Below are positions 1 through 5,344 of a stretch of DNA of 8,872 bases, one piece after another. Each line of letters opens with the position of its first letter. Positions within the stretch are counted from its first letter, which is position 1. The translations under genes and the position numbers were made by a program. The stretch is from Kiloniellales bacterium (GTDB lineage Bacteria; Pseudomonadota; Alphaproteobacteria; Kiloniellales; JAKSDN01), in the NCBI GenBank assembly GCA_022360075.1, contig JAKSDN010000741.1, forward strand, positions 1 to 8,872, in the 5' to 3' direction. The notes beneath the pieces were generated by a model that searched no databases, was not told the DNA's origin, and saw only the letters and a list, made by a program, of their open reading frames with translations.

Positions 1-640
1 CCTCGGTGCCGACCACGAGGTCGCAGAGCGGCAGGATCGACTGCAGGTGCGCCGTCACCTCTTCGGAGGCGACGAAGCGGGATTCGCCGGCGCCGTGTCC
101 GGCCAGGCCCCAGAGGTTCGGGCGGTAGTCGACGTCGAAGATCACCTTCAGCCCGGCCGCCTTCGCGGCGCGGATCGCCGCCCGGCTCGCCGCATCCACG
201 CCGGGCGTCGAGAAGTGGGTCCCGGTCACCACCAGCGCGCCAGCCCTGGCGACGAAGGACGGATCGATATCGTTTTCGGCCAGCGCCATGTCGGCGCAGT
301 TCTCGCGGTAGAAGATCAGCGGGAAGGCCTCGTCGCTGCGCACGCCGAGGATCACCAAGGCGGTCAGCCGCTCGGGATCGGTCACGACGCCGTCGGTACA
401 GACGCCCTCGCGCTCGAGCTGCTCGCGGATGAAGCGGCCCATGTGCTCGTCGCCGACCCGGGTGATGACCGCGGCGGCCAGCCCCAGGCGGGCGCAGCCG
501 ATGGCGATGTTGGTCGGACAGCCGCCGACCGACTTGGCGAAGCTCGCCATATCCTCCAGCCGGCCGCCGATCTGCTGGCCGTAGAGATCGACCGACGAGC
601 GGCCGAGGGTGATGACATCGAGATCGCCGGGCAGGCTCAT
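1..640 (-). CDS. iolC: 5-dehydro-2-deoxygluconokinase IolC, 5' part (3' end beyond left edge)
   Basis: This cytoplasmic PfkB/ribokinase-family sugar kinase phosphorylates 5-dehydro-2-deoxy-D-gluconate in myo-inositol catabolism. The frame starts at ATG (complement of 638-640) and stays open to the window edge, giving 213 visible residues. The N-terminal strand DVITLGRSSVDLYG (8-21) and the PfkB glycine motif GGCPTN (39-44) are present. IolC-typical stretches ITRVGDEHMGRFI (59-71), FPLIFYRENCADMAL (106-120) and DYRPNLW (171-177) follow. The C-terminal ATP-binding motif with the catalytic Asp lies outside the window. In many alphaproteobacteria IolC carries an extra C-terminal DUF2090 domain, which cannot be checked here. 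The ribosome-binding site is weak (AAAGGCGG upstream). It lies 308 bp downstream of the regulator gene on the same strand. An operator-like site at 904-917 suggests its own IolR-controlled promoter. Identity as IolC rather than another PfkB kinase is well supported by these motifs. Confidence 0.93.
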   Translation of the reverse strand, partial: MSLPGDLDVITLGRSSVDLYGQQIGGRLEDMASFAKSVGGCPTNIAIGCARLGLAAAVITRVGDEHMGRFIREQLEREGVCTDGVVTDPERLTALVILGVRSDEAFPLIFYRENCADMALAENDIDPSFVARAGALVVTGTHFSTPGVDAASRAAIRAAKAAGLKVIFDVDYRPNLWGLAGHGAGESRFVASEEVTAHLQSILPLCDLVVGTE

Positions 641-734
641 GACAGGTCCGCCTTTGCCGCTGCGCGGCAGCCGAAGTATCGGTGCTGCGAACAGCGGTCA
701 GTGTTCCGTTTGTCTGCCTTTGCCTCTCCATAAC

Positions 735-840
735 TGTCATTGCCGGGCGGGCGAAGCCCGAGCGCTTCGCGCTCCCGGCAATCCATCGGGGTCCGAGTCT
801 CGGACCTCGATGGACCCTCGGGTCAAGCCCGAGGGTGACA
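735..840. repeat. Nested-hairpin palindromic intergenic element
   Basis: The block is almost entirely base-paired. A 9-bp outer stem (ATTGCCGGG 739-747 with CCCGGCAAT 774-782) encloses two abutting hairpins, CGGGC-GAA-GCCCG (748-760) and AGCGC-TTC-GCGCT (761-773), giving a cruciform or clover-like fold. It is followed directly by a 15-bp-arm hairpin with one mismatch (783-797 with 799-813, one-base centre). A perfect 9-bp hairpin (814-822 with 828-836, loop TCAAG) comes next. The whole is bounded by TGTCA (735-739) and TGACA (836-840). From memory, modules of this style (GTCATTGCCGGG, CAAGCCCGAGGGTGACA) are dispersed in many copies between genes in alphaproteobacteria. Only one copy lies in this window, so dispersal is inferred. 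It lies within the probable iolC leader. No target duplication is visible. Confidence 0.7.
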
Positions 841-903
841 CCTCGTGGGTGAGGCGTTCAGCTCGAACTCATTGAAGGATACATTCCACAAGATAGTCAA
901 TAT

Positions 904-917
904 GGAATAGAAATTCT
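904..917 (-). promoter_or_regulatory. Candidate IolR operator upstream of iolC
   Basis: The plus strand reads GGAA-TAGAAA-TTCT, one mismatch from the GGAA-N6-TTCC pattern I recall for the Sinorhizobium IolR site. On the minus (iolC coding) strand it reads AGAAT-N4-ATTCCATA. Every fixed position of that pattern matches the site upstream of the transporter operon (1853-1866 plus the following ATA). A TTGACT hexamer follows immediately on the minus strand (895-900), and a weaker half-matching GGAA element lies at 874-887. The shared sequence is directly visible; binding by IolR is inference. Confidence 0.55.
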
Positions 918-948
918 GTTCGTTCGCCGATTGAGCTGGCAGCGATGA

Positions 949-1785
949 CTAGCCCGCCCTCGCCACACGTCGCTCTGCAGTCGCGACCGCCAGGACCATC
1001 GCCAGGCTGCTCGTGGCCGCGAGCGAGCGAAAGCCGCGGAAGTCGGCCTCGACGACCTCGAACCAGACCGAGGAGGCGGGCGCGAGCGGGCTGAAGGGGC
1101 TGTCGGTGACGGCGACGACCGGGACCGATCGCTTGGCGGCCTCCTCGGCCAGAGTCAGCGTGATCGGCGTGTAGGGCGTGAAGCTGACGGCGATCACGGC
1201 GTCGCGCGGCCTCGCGAAGCTCATCTGCTCGGCAGCGAGGCTTGCGACATTGTCGATCAGCATCGACTTCACGCCGAGCTTGCCGAAGACGTAGGCCAGG
1301 TAGGAAACGGCGGGAAAGGCGCGGCGCTGGCCGAGCAGGTAGATCGTCTCCGCCTCGGCGAGAAGCGCCGTCGCCGCCTCCAAATCCGCGCGGTTCGCGG
1401 TCTCCTTGAGCCGCGCGAGGGACAGGGTCGCAGAGTCGGCGAAGCCCTCGAGCAGGTCGCCGGCCGCGCCCCCATCGCCCTCGCTTTTCAGGGCATTGAG
1501 ACGCGTCTGGTAGTCGGGCCAGCGATCGCGCAGGCGCGAACGGAAGACCCTCTGCAGATCGGAGAAACCCGAGTAGCCGATGGTTTGGGCGAAGCGCACC
1601 AGGGTCGAAGGCTGGACCTCGGCCATCTCGGCGACGCTCGCCGCCGTGCCGAAGGCGATCTCGTCGGGATGCGCAACCGCGAAGGTCGCGATCTGTGCCA
1701 GGCGGCGCGAGAAGCTGCCGTGCCGCTCGACCAGGAGCGCCTTGAGGCCTTCGAAGTCCTGCGGTGCCGCCTGCGCCTGCCCCAT
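949..1785 (-). CDS. iolR: RpiR-family transcriptional regulator, probable inositol repressor IolR
   Basis: A cytoplasmic DNA-binding repressor of 278 residues, normal RpiR length. The N-terminal HTH_6 domain covers about residues 12-88. Its helix-turn-helix is around AASVAEMAEVQPSTLVRFAQ (48-67), followed by the family-typical GYSGFSDLQ (70-78). A C-terminal SIS sugar-phosphate-binding domain runs from about 145 to 270 (TIYLLGQRRAF 147-157; DAVIAVSFTPYTP 195-207). The frame is open further upstream, to 2040. I chose the ATG at 1783-1785 because AGGAAGGG lies about 9 nt before it, the HTH then begins at the usual distance, and longer versions would run through the promoter region. It is transcribed towards iolC and divergently from the transporter operon. 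In rhizobia the RpiR-type IolR represses iol genes and is relieved by a phosphorylated pathway intermediate. The iolC neighbour makes the same role likely here, though the effector is not visible. Confidence 0.85.
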   Translation of the reverse strand: MGQAQAAPQDFEGLKALLVERHGSFSRRLAQIATFAVAHPDEIAFGTAASVAEMAEVQPSTLVRFAQTIGYSGFSDLQRVFRSRLRDRWPDYQTRLNALKSEGDGGAAGDLLEGFADSATLSLARLKETANRADLEAATALLAEAETIYLLGQRRAFPAVSYLAYVFGKLGVKSMLIDNVASLAAEQMSFARPRDAVIAVSFTPYTPITLTLAEEAAKRSVPVVAVTDSPFSPLAPASSVWFEVVEADFRGFRSLAATSSLAMVLAVATAERRVARAG

Positions 1786-1831
1786 GGATGCCGTCCCTTC
1801 CTGCGTCCGCTGGACACGAGAGAGTTTTGCC

Positions 1832-1866
1832 TTGACTCCTCGTACCAAAAATAGAATAAAAATTCC
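1832..1866 (+). promoter_or_regulatory. Transporter-operon promoter with overlapping candidate IolR operator
   Basis: A -35 hexamer TTGACT (1832-1837, 5 of 6 to consensus) is followed after exactly 17 bp by AATAAA (1855-1860, 4 of 6 to TATAAT), in an AT-rich patch within GC-rich DNA. The candidate operator AGAA-TAAAAA-TTCC (1853-1866) covers the -10, so a bound repressor would block RNA polymerase. The predicted transcript starts near 1867 and has a leader of about 210 nt. The same operator could also act on the divergent iolR gene (autoregulation), whose own promoter I could not resolve. Promoter and operator are predictions from sequence alone. Confidence 0.55.
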
Positions 1867-1935
1867 ATAAGAATAAATGAGCGGCATTTTCGTTCTTGAG
1901 CGAAGGCAGCGTGCCGCCACTTCCGGGAGGAAGCC

Positions 1936-2082
1936 ATGGCCGCGAAGGCCAGTCGCGCGACAAGAGCGGCTCTCAGCTATCCGCCAATCGCCAGGAGTCT
2001 CGGCAGCACGGCCAGGTGCCGCGCCCTGCCCGACTCCCATGACCGCCCGATGGACGACAGGAACCGAGGAGACATCCGATGA
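1936..2082 (+). CDS. Possible 48-residue leader peptide upstream of the transporter
   Basis: The frame opens with ATG five bases after a strong Shine-Dalgarno sequence (GGGAGG, 1925-1930). It ends in a TGA that overlaps the ATG of the binding-protein gene (ATGA, 2079-2082), the classic geometry for translational coupling. The product is Arg/Ala-rich (begins [13 protein letters not shown], ends RNRGDIR) with no recognisable domain or signal peptide. About three quarters of third codon positions are G or C, mildly coding-like, but it uses AGG/AGA arginine codons, unusual beside its neighbours. It lies wholly inside the predicted mRNA leader. It could instead be a chance frame in GC-rich DNA, since a 48-codon frame is not rare here. 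The overlap and ribosome-binding site are seen; function is speculation. Confidence 0.3.
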   Translation: MAAKASRATRAALSYPPIARSLGSTARCRALPDSHDRPMDDRNRGDIR

Positions 2083-3014
2083 GAAACAAGATCAAAAGCC
2101 TCCTGGCCGCGACGGCCCTGCTCGCCGTGGCCGGCAGCGCTCAGGCTGACGACGTCAGCATCATCGTGGTCAGCCACGGCCAGGCCAACGACCCCTTCTG
2201 GTCGGTGGTCAAGAATGGCGTCGTGGCCGCGGCGGAGGACATGAAGGTCGAGGTCGACTACCGCGCGCCCGAGACCTTCGACATGGTCGCCATGGCGCAG
2301 TTGATCGACGCCGCGGTCAACCAGGAGCCGGATGGCCTGATCGTCTCGATCCCCGACGCCGATGCGCTCGGCCCCTCGATCGAGAAGGCCGTCGGCGCCG
2401 GCATCCCGGTGGTCTCGATGAATTCGGGCTCGGACGTCTCCAAGTCGCTCGGCGCCGCACTGCACGTCGGGCAGGAGGAGTACGTGGCCGGCAAGGCCGC
2501 CGGCGAGAAGCTCGCGGCCATGGGCGGCAAAAAGGCGCTTTGCGTCAACCAGGAGGTCGGCAACGTCGCGCTCGACCTGCGCTGCGAGGGCTTCACGGAC
2601 GGATTCGGCGGCGAAGTCACCGTGTTGCCGACCTCGAACGACCCGACCGAGGTGCGCGCCAAGATCAAGGCCGCGCTCGAAAGCGACGAGGAGGTCGACA
2701 CGGTCATGGCCCTCGGCGCATCCACTGTCGGCGAGCCGGCGGTCGAGGCGGTCGGCGAGCTCGGCCTGGACGGCTCGATCAAGATCGCCTCCTTCGACCT
2801 GTCGGCGAGCTTCCTGACCGCGGTGGCCGACGGCAAGGCCGCCTTCGCCATCGATCAGCAGCAGTACCTGCAAGGCTACCTGCCGGTCGTGTTTCTGGCC
2901 TTGAACGCCCGCTTCGGCCTGATCCCGGGCGGCAACGTGCCGTCGGGGCCGAACCTGATCACCCAGGAGAAGGCCGGCACGGCGATCGATCTGAGCGCGA
3001 AAGGCATCCGCTAG
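2079..3014 (+). CDS. Periplasmic sugar/inositol-binding protein of a CUT2-type ABC importer
   Basis: A 311-residue secreted solute-binding protein of the ribose/inositol/fructose type (Peripla_BP_4). The N-terminus is a signal peptide: MRNKIK, a hydrophobic core to about residue 19, and probable signal peptidase I cleavage after AQA (21-23). No lipobox is seen. The mature protein starts with a typical first beta-strand and ligand loop ([16 protein letters not shown], 26-41). The second lobe has ALGAST (211-216), the hinge-side IASFDLS (236-242) and DQQQYLQGY (259-267), which in this family contributes ligand contacts. Cys155 and Cys169 could form a disulphide. Start: ATG 2079 with GAGGAG about 8 nt upstream. 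It is first in a binding protein-permease-ATPase operon. Inositol is the likely ligand because of the adjacent iolR/iolC and the shared operator. The B-C-A gene order and short ATPase also recall the fructose FrcBCA system, so the substrate is not certain. Confidence 0.88.
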   Translation: MRNKIKSLLAATALLAVAGSAQADDVSIIVVSHGQANDPFWSVVKNGVVAAAEDMKVEVDYRAPETFDMVAMAQLIDAAVNQEPDGLIVSIPDADALGPSIEKAVGAGIPVVSMNSGSDVSKSLGAALHVGQEEYVAGKAAGEKLAAMGGKKALCVNQEVGNVALDLRCEGFTDGFGGEVTVLPTSNDPTEVRAKIKAALESDEEVDTVMALGASTVGEPAVEAVGELGLDGSIKIASFDLSASFLTAVADGKAAFAIDQQQYLQGYLPVVFLALNARFGLIPGGNVPSGPNLITQEKAGTAIDLSAKGIR

Positions 3015-3023
3015 AGACCGCCA

Positions 3024-3060
3024 CGAGTGGGGGCGCGGTGAGGCATCGCCCCCCACTTCG
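3024..3060 (+). terminator. Intra-operon hairpin after the binding-protein gene
   Basis: Ten bases after the binding-protein stop codon, AGTGGGGG (3026-3033) pairs with CCCCCACT (3050-3057). The stem can be extended inward by GCG/CGC past a bulge. There is no U-run, so it is more likely a partial attenuator or an mRNA 3'-end stabiliser than a full terminator. Such elements let the binding protein be made in excess over the membrane components in many ABC operons. The pairing is seen; the role is inferred. Confidence 0.45.
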
Positions 3061-3077
3061 GCGCGGCGAGCAGGAGC

Positions 3078-3100
3078 GAGGCCTCGACGGCCGAGGCCTC
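3078..3100 (+). promoter_or_regulatory. Perfect hairpin abutting the permease ribosome-binding site
   Basis: GAGGCCTCG (3078-3086) and CGAGGCCTC (3092-3100) form a perfect 9-bp stem with a 5-base loop. It ends three bases before the GGAGG of the permease Shine-Dalgarno (3104-3108). With the hairpin at 3024-3060 it fills the 99-bp gap between the binding-protein and permease genes. It may limit ribosome access or protect the upstream mRNA from exonucleases. Function is inferred. Confidence 0.4.
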
Positions 3101-3113
3101 TCGGGAGGAGACG

Positions 3114-4247
3114 ATGGCTTCCACGGCATCCACGGATCAGACCGTCGATGGCCCCAGCGGGGGCGCCGACGAGCGCCTGATGAAGGCGACCTTCTTGACC
3201 CGCATGATGCGCCGGCCGGAGCTGGGCGCCGTTGCCGGCCTGGTCCTGGTCATCCTGTTCTTCATGATCGTCGCCAACGACAAGATGTTCACGCTCTCCG
3301 GCATCATGACCTTCATGTCGCCGGCCGCGCAGTTGGGCATCCTCGCGATCGGCGCGGCCATGCTGATGGTGGGCGGCGAGTTCGACCTTTCCGTCGGCTC
3401 GATGGTCGCCTTCGCCGGCCTGATCTTCGGCGTGGCGCTGGTGGTGGTCGGCCTGCCGCTCGGCCTGGCGATCATCGTCACCTTCGTCTTGGCCGCCGCC
3501 TTCGGGGCGCTCAACGGTCAGATCGTGCTGCGCACCGGCCTGCCGTCCTTCATCGTGACGCTGGCCTTCCTCTTCATTCTGCGCGGCCTGACGCTGGTCG
3601 GCCTGAAGGGGGCGACCGGCGGCTCGACTCAGCTTCGCGGCGTGAAGGACGCGGCCGGCGAGGGTCTGCTGCGCGAGTCCTTCTCCGGCGATGCCTTCGA
3701 AGGCCTCTTCCTCTGGTTCGCCGAACAGGGCTGGACCGAAACCTTCAAGAGCGGCGCGCCAAAGGTCACGGGCATCCCGGTCGAGGTGATCTGGTTCGTC
3801 CTGATCGCCGCGCTTGCGACCTACATCCTGCTGCGCACGCGCTTCGGCAACTGGATCTTCGCCGCCGGCGGCGATGCGAATGCCGCGCGCAACAGCGGCG
3901 TGCCGGTCAATCGGGTCAAGACGATCCTCTTCATGGGCACGGCCTGCGCCGCCGCGCTGGTCGCCATCCTGACCGTGCTCGATGCCGGCTCGACCGACGC
4001 GCGGCGCGGCTTCCAGAAGGAGTTCGAGGCGATCATCGCAGCCGTGATCGGCGGCTGCCTGCTGACCGGCGGCTACGGCTCGGCGATCGGCGCCTTCTTC
4101 GGCGCGGTGATCTTCGGCATGGTCGCCATCGGCCTGACCTACACCAAGATCGACCAGGATTGGTATCTGATCTTCCTGGGCGTGATGCTCTTGCTCGCCG
4201 TGCTGTTCAACAACTTCGTGCGCAAGCGCGTGACCGGGGAGCGATAG
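3114..4247 (+). CDS. ABC sugar/inositol transporter permease (BPD_transp_2 family)
   Basis: A 377-residue inner-membrane subunit that forms the translocation pore of the importer, probably as a homodimer. After a soluble N-terminus the first membrane helix is about 37-54. The hallmark [18 protein letters not shown] (87-104) of the ribose/xylose/inositol permease family follows. Further hydrophobic segments lie at about 107-133, 142-164, 223-240, 268-289, 306-345 and 350-368. The cytoplasmic coupling segment is near [14 protein letters not shown] (250-263), and the conserved [12 protein letters not shown] is at 312-323. A hydrophilic stretch of about 55 residues (166-222) between two helices makes it longer than RbsC-type permeases. 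Start: ATG 3114 with a strong GGGAGGAG just upstream. One base separates its stop from the ATPase start, so the two are surely co-transcribed and probably translationally coupled. Confidence 0.9.
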   Translation: MASTASTDQTVDGPSGGADERLMKATFLTRMMRRPELGAVAGLVLVILFFMIVANDKMFTLSGIMTFMSPAAQLGILAIGAAMLMVGGEFDLSVGSMVAFAGLIFGVALVVVGLPLGLAIIVTFVLAAAFGALNGQIVLRTGLPSFIVTLAFLFILRGLTLVGLKGATGGSTQLRGVKDAAGEGLLRESFSGDAFEGLFLWFAEQGWTETFKSGAPKVTGIPVEVIWFVLIAALATYILLRTRFGNWIFAAGGDANAARNSGVPVNRVKTILFMGTACAAALVAILTVLDAGSTDARRGFQKEFEAIIAAVIGGCLLTGGYGSAIGAFFGAVIFGMVAIGLTYTKIDQDWYLIFLGVMLLLAVLFNNFVRKRVTGER

Positions 4248-4248
4248 G

Positions 4249-5037
4249 ATGGCCGGCAACGGAACCGCCCTCATCGACGTGCGCGATATCGTCAAGCACT
4301 TCGGCTCGGTCATCGCCCTCAACGGCGTCAGCATGAGCGTGCAGGCGGGGCAAGTGATGTGCCTGCTCGGCGACAACGGCGCGGGCAAGTCCACCTTGAT
4401 CAAGACCCTCGCCGGCGTGCACAAGCCGACCAAGGGCGACTTCTTCGTCGAGGGCGCGCCGGTCGACTTCGACTCGCCGCGCGACGCCCTCGATGCCGGG
4501 ATCGCCACGGTCTACCAGGACCTGGCCATGATCCCGCTGATGTCGATCACGCGGAACTTCTTCATGGGCCGCGAGCCGCGCAAGCGCCTGGGGCCCTTCG
4601 CTTACGTGGACATGGACTACGCCGACCGCGTGACGCGCGAGGAGATGAAGAAGATCGGCATCGACGTGCGCGATCCGCACCAGGCCGTGGGCACGCTCTC
4701 GGGCGGCGAGCGCCAATGCGTCGCCATCGCCCGCGCCGTCTTCTTCGGCGCCAAGGTGCTGATCCTCGATGAGCCGACCTCGGCCCTGGGCGTGGCCCAG
4801 ACCTCGATGGTGCTGAAGTACGTCGGTCAGGTCCGGCAAAAGGGCCTGGGCGTCATCTTCATCACCCACAACGTCCGCCACGCCTATGCCGTCGGCGACC
4901 GCTTCACGGTGCTGAACCGCGGGCAGACGCTCGGCAACTACGCCAAGGACGAGATCTCGATGGACGAGCTGCAGAACCTGATGGCGGGCGGCAAGGAGCT
5001 GCAGGAGCTCTCGAGCGAGCTGGGCGGCACCATCTAG
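4249..5037 (+). CDS. ABC transporter ATP-binding protein, single ATPase domain
   Basis: A 262-residue cytoplasmic ATPase that powers the importer. All nucleotide-binding motifs are intact: Walker [10 protein letters not shown] (41-49), Q-loop Gln90 (TVYQDLA), signature LSGGERQ (150-156), Walker B LILDEPT (171-177), D-loop SALG (178-181) and switch His207 (FITHN). Most CUT2 sugar ATPases (RbsA, XylG, the Caulobacter inositol IatA) are about 500 residues with two fused domains. This one has a single complete domain, like FrcA, and would act as a homodimer. The C-terminal tail after about 235 is short and acidic. ATG 4249 lies one base after the permease stop, with GGGGAG inside the permease 3' end as ribosome-binding site. 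It is the last gene of the operon. The next gene, on the opposite strand, ends 21 bp away, and no clear terminator separates them. Confidence 0.9.
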   Translation: MAGNGTALIDVRDIVKHFGSVIALNGVSMSVQAGQVMCLLGDNGAGKSTLIKTLAGVHKPTKGDFFVEGAPVDFDSPRDALDAGIATVYQDLAMIPLMSITRNFFMGREPRKRLGPFAYVDMDYADRVTREEMKKIGIDVRDPHQAVGTLSGGERQCVAIARAVFFGAKVLILDEPTSALGVAQTSMVLKYVGQVRQKGLGVIFITHNVRHAYAVGDRFTVLNRGQTLGNYAKDEISMDELQNLMAGGKELQELSSELGGTI

Positions 5038-5058
5038 CGGCACCGCCCCCTCTCTCGC

Positions 5059-5214
5059 TTAGCCGCGCAAGGCCCGGCGCGCGACCTCTTGGATCTGCCA
5101 GCGGCCGATGCCGAGGTCGTCGAGCTCGGCGTTGTCGAGCGCGCTGAGCTCTGCCACGGTCTCGCGATAGGCGCGCCAGCGCCGGTAAGCCTTGATGGTC
5201 GAGTCGAACCACAT
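5059..5214 (-). CDS. DUF1127 small protein
   Basis: A 51-residue basic protein. Its C-terminal half carries the DUF1127 pattern L..L...EL.DLGI.R..I: LSALDNAELDDLGIGRWQI at residues 25-43. The N-terminus MWFDSTIKAYRRWRAYRET is arginine- and aromatic-rich, typical of the family. The frame is open upstream, but the ATG at 5212-5214 has an excellent GGAGGG five bases before it and gives the normal family length. DUF1127 proteins are abundant in alphaproteobacteria. In Rhodobacter and Agrobacterium, members have been linked to RNA binding, sRNA/RNA turnover and stress or nutrient responses; what this copy does is unknown. It is convergent with the transporter operon and divergent from the oxidoreductase at 5345. 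A 9-bp inverted repeat lies in the shared upstream region. It may be an independent regulatory gene rather than part of inositol metabolism. Confidence 0.88.
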   Translation of the reverse strand: MWFDSTIKAYRRWRAYRETVAELSALDNAELDDLGIGRWQIQEVARRALRG

Positions 5215-5260
5215 GACACCCTCCTCTTTTCTTCGCTTGCGTGTTCCGGGTGAAGCGGCC

Positions 5261-5281
5261 GAATGCTGCGCTGCAGCATTC
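5261..5281. promoter_or_regulatory. 9-bp inverted repeat between DUF1127 and oxidoreductase genes
   Basis: GAATGCTGC (5261-5269) and GCAGCATTC (5273-5281) are perfect inverted arms around a 3-bp centre. The site lies 46 bp upstream of the DUF1127 start and 63 bp upstream of the oxidoreductase start, in their divergent control region. The near-symmetric layout suits an operator for a dimeric regulator; as RNA it could also be a leader hairpin for either gene. It does not resemble the AGAAT-N4-ATTCC site. No convincing -35/-10 pair was found beside it. Confidence 0.4.
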
Positions 5282-5344
5282 AAGGTCCGGCTGATAGATA
5301 GGCGATGAGCGGGACCGGGAAACGTGTGATTTTCGCAAGGGCGC

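Larger units (their letters stand above)
641..948. other. iolR-iolC intergenic region
   Basis: This 308-bp gap has no convincing gene. Read leftward from iolR it holds four things. First is an AT-rich patch at about 870-920 with an operator-like site (904-917) and a TTGACT hexamer on the minus strand (895-900), for which I found no convincing -10. Next is the nested-hairpin repeat (735-840). Then comes a plain stretch, and last a small hairpin (GCCGC 656-660, GCGGC 664-668) just before the iolC start. The hairpins have no U-run after them in either direction, so a classical terminator is not indicated. iolC may be expressed from this gap, by read-through from iolR, or both. Confidence 0.6.

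Noticed and set aside
47..733. Plus-strand open frame of 228 codons at the left end
   Set aside because: The minus strand in the same place encodes unmistakable IolC motifs (GGCPTN, FYREN, DYRPNLW); the plus frame is its shadow.
814..836. Perfect 9-bp hairpin considered as the iolR transcription terminator
   Set aside because: No T-rich tract follows on the minus strand, and the hairpin is one module of the larger palindromic element.
872..900. Complete sigma-70 promoter for iolC on the minus strand
   Set aside because: TTGACT is present at 895-900, but no acceptable -10 lies 16-18 bp downstream (the 17-bp position reads CTTCAA), so only the operator-like site is reported.
1786..2040. Upstream extension of the RpiR regulator to a start at 2040
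   Set aside because: The extension has no homology-like features, runs through the predicted promoter and operator, and the start at 1785 has a good ribosome-binding site and normal family length.
1977..4508. Long open frame on the minus strand (about 840 codons) opposite the transporter operon
   Set aside because: It is antisense to three clearly homologous ABC genes, has a low-complexity His/Asp/Gly/Arg-rich composition, and shows no domain. It is a by-product of the GC-skewed codon use of the real genes.
5022..5048. Inverted repeat GGGCGG/CCGCCC over the ATPase stop codon, considered as a terminator
   Set aside because: The arms are only 6 bp, the loop is about 15 bases, there is no U-run, and half of it lies inside the coding sequence; too weak to call.
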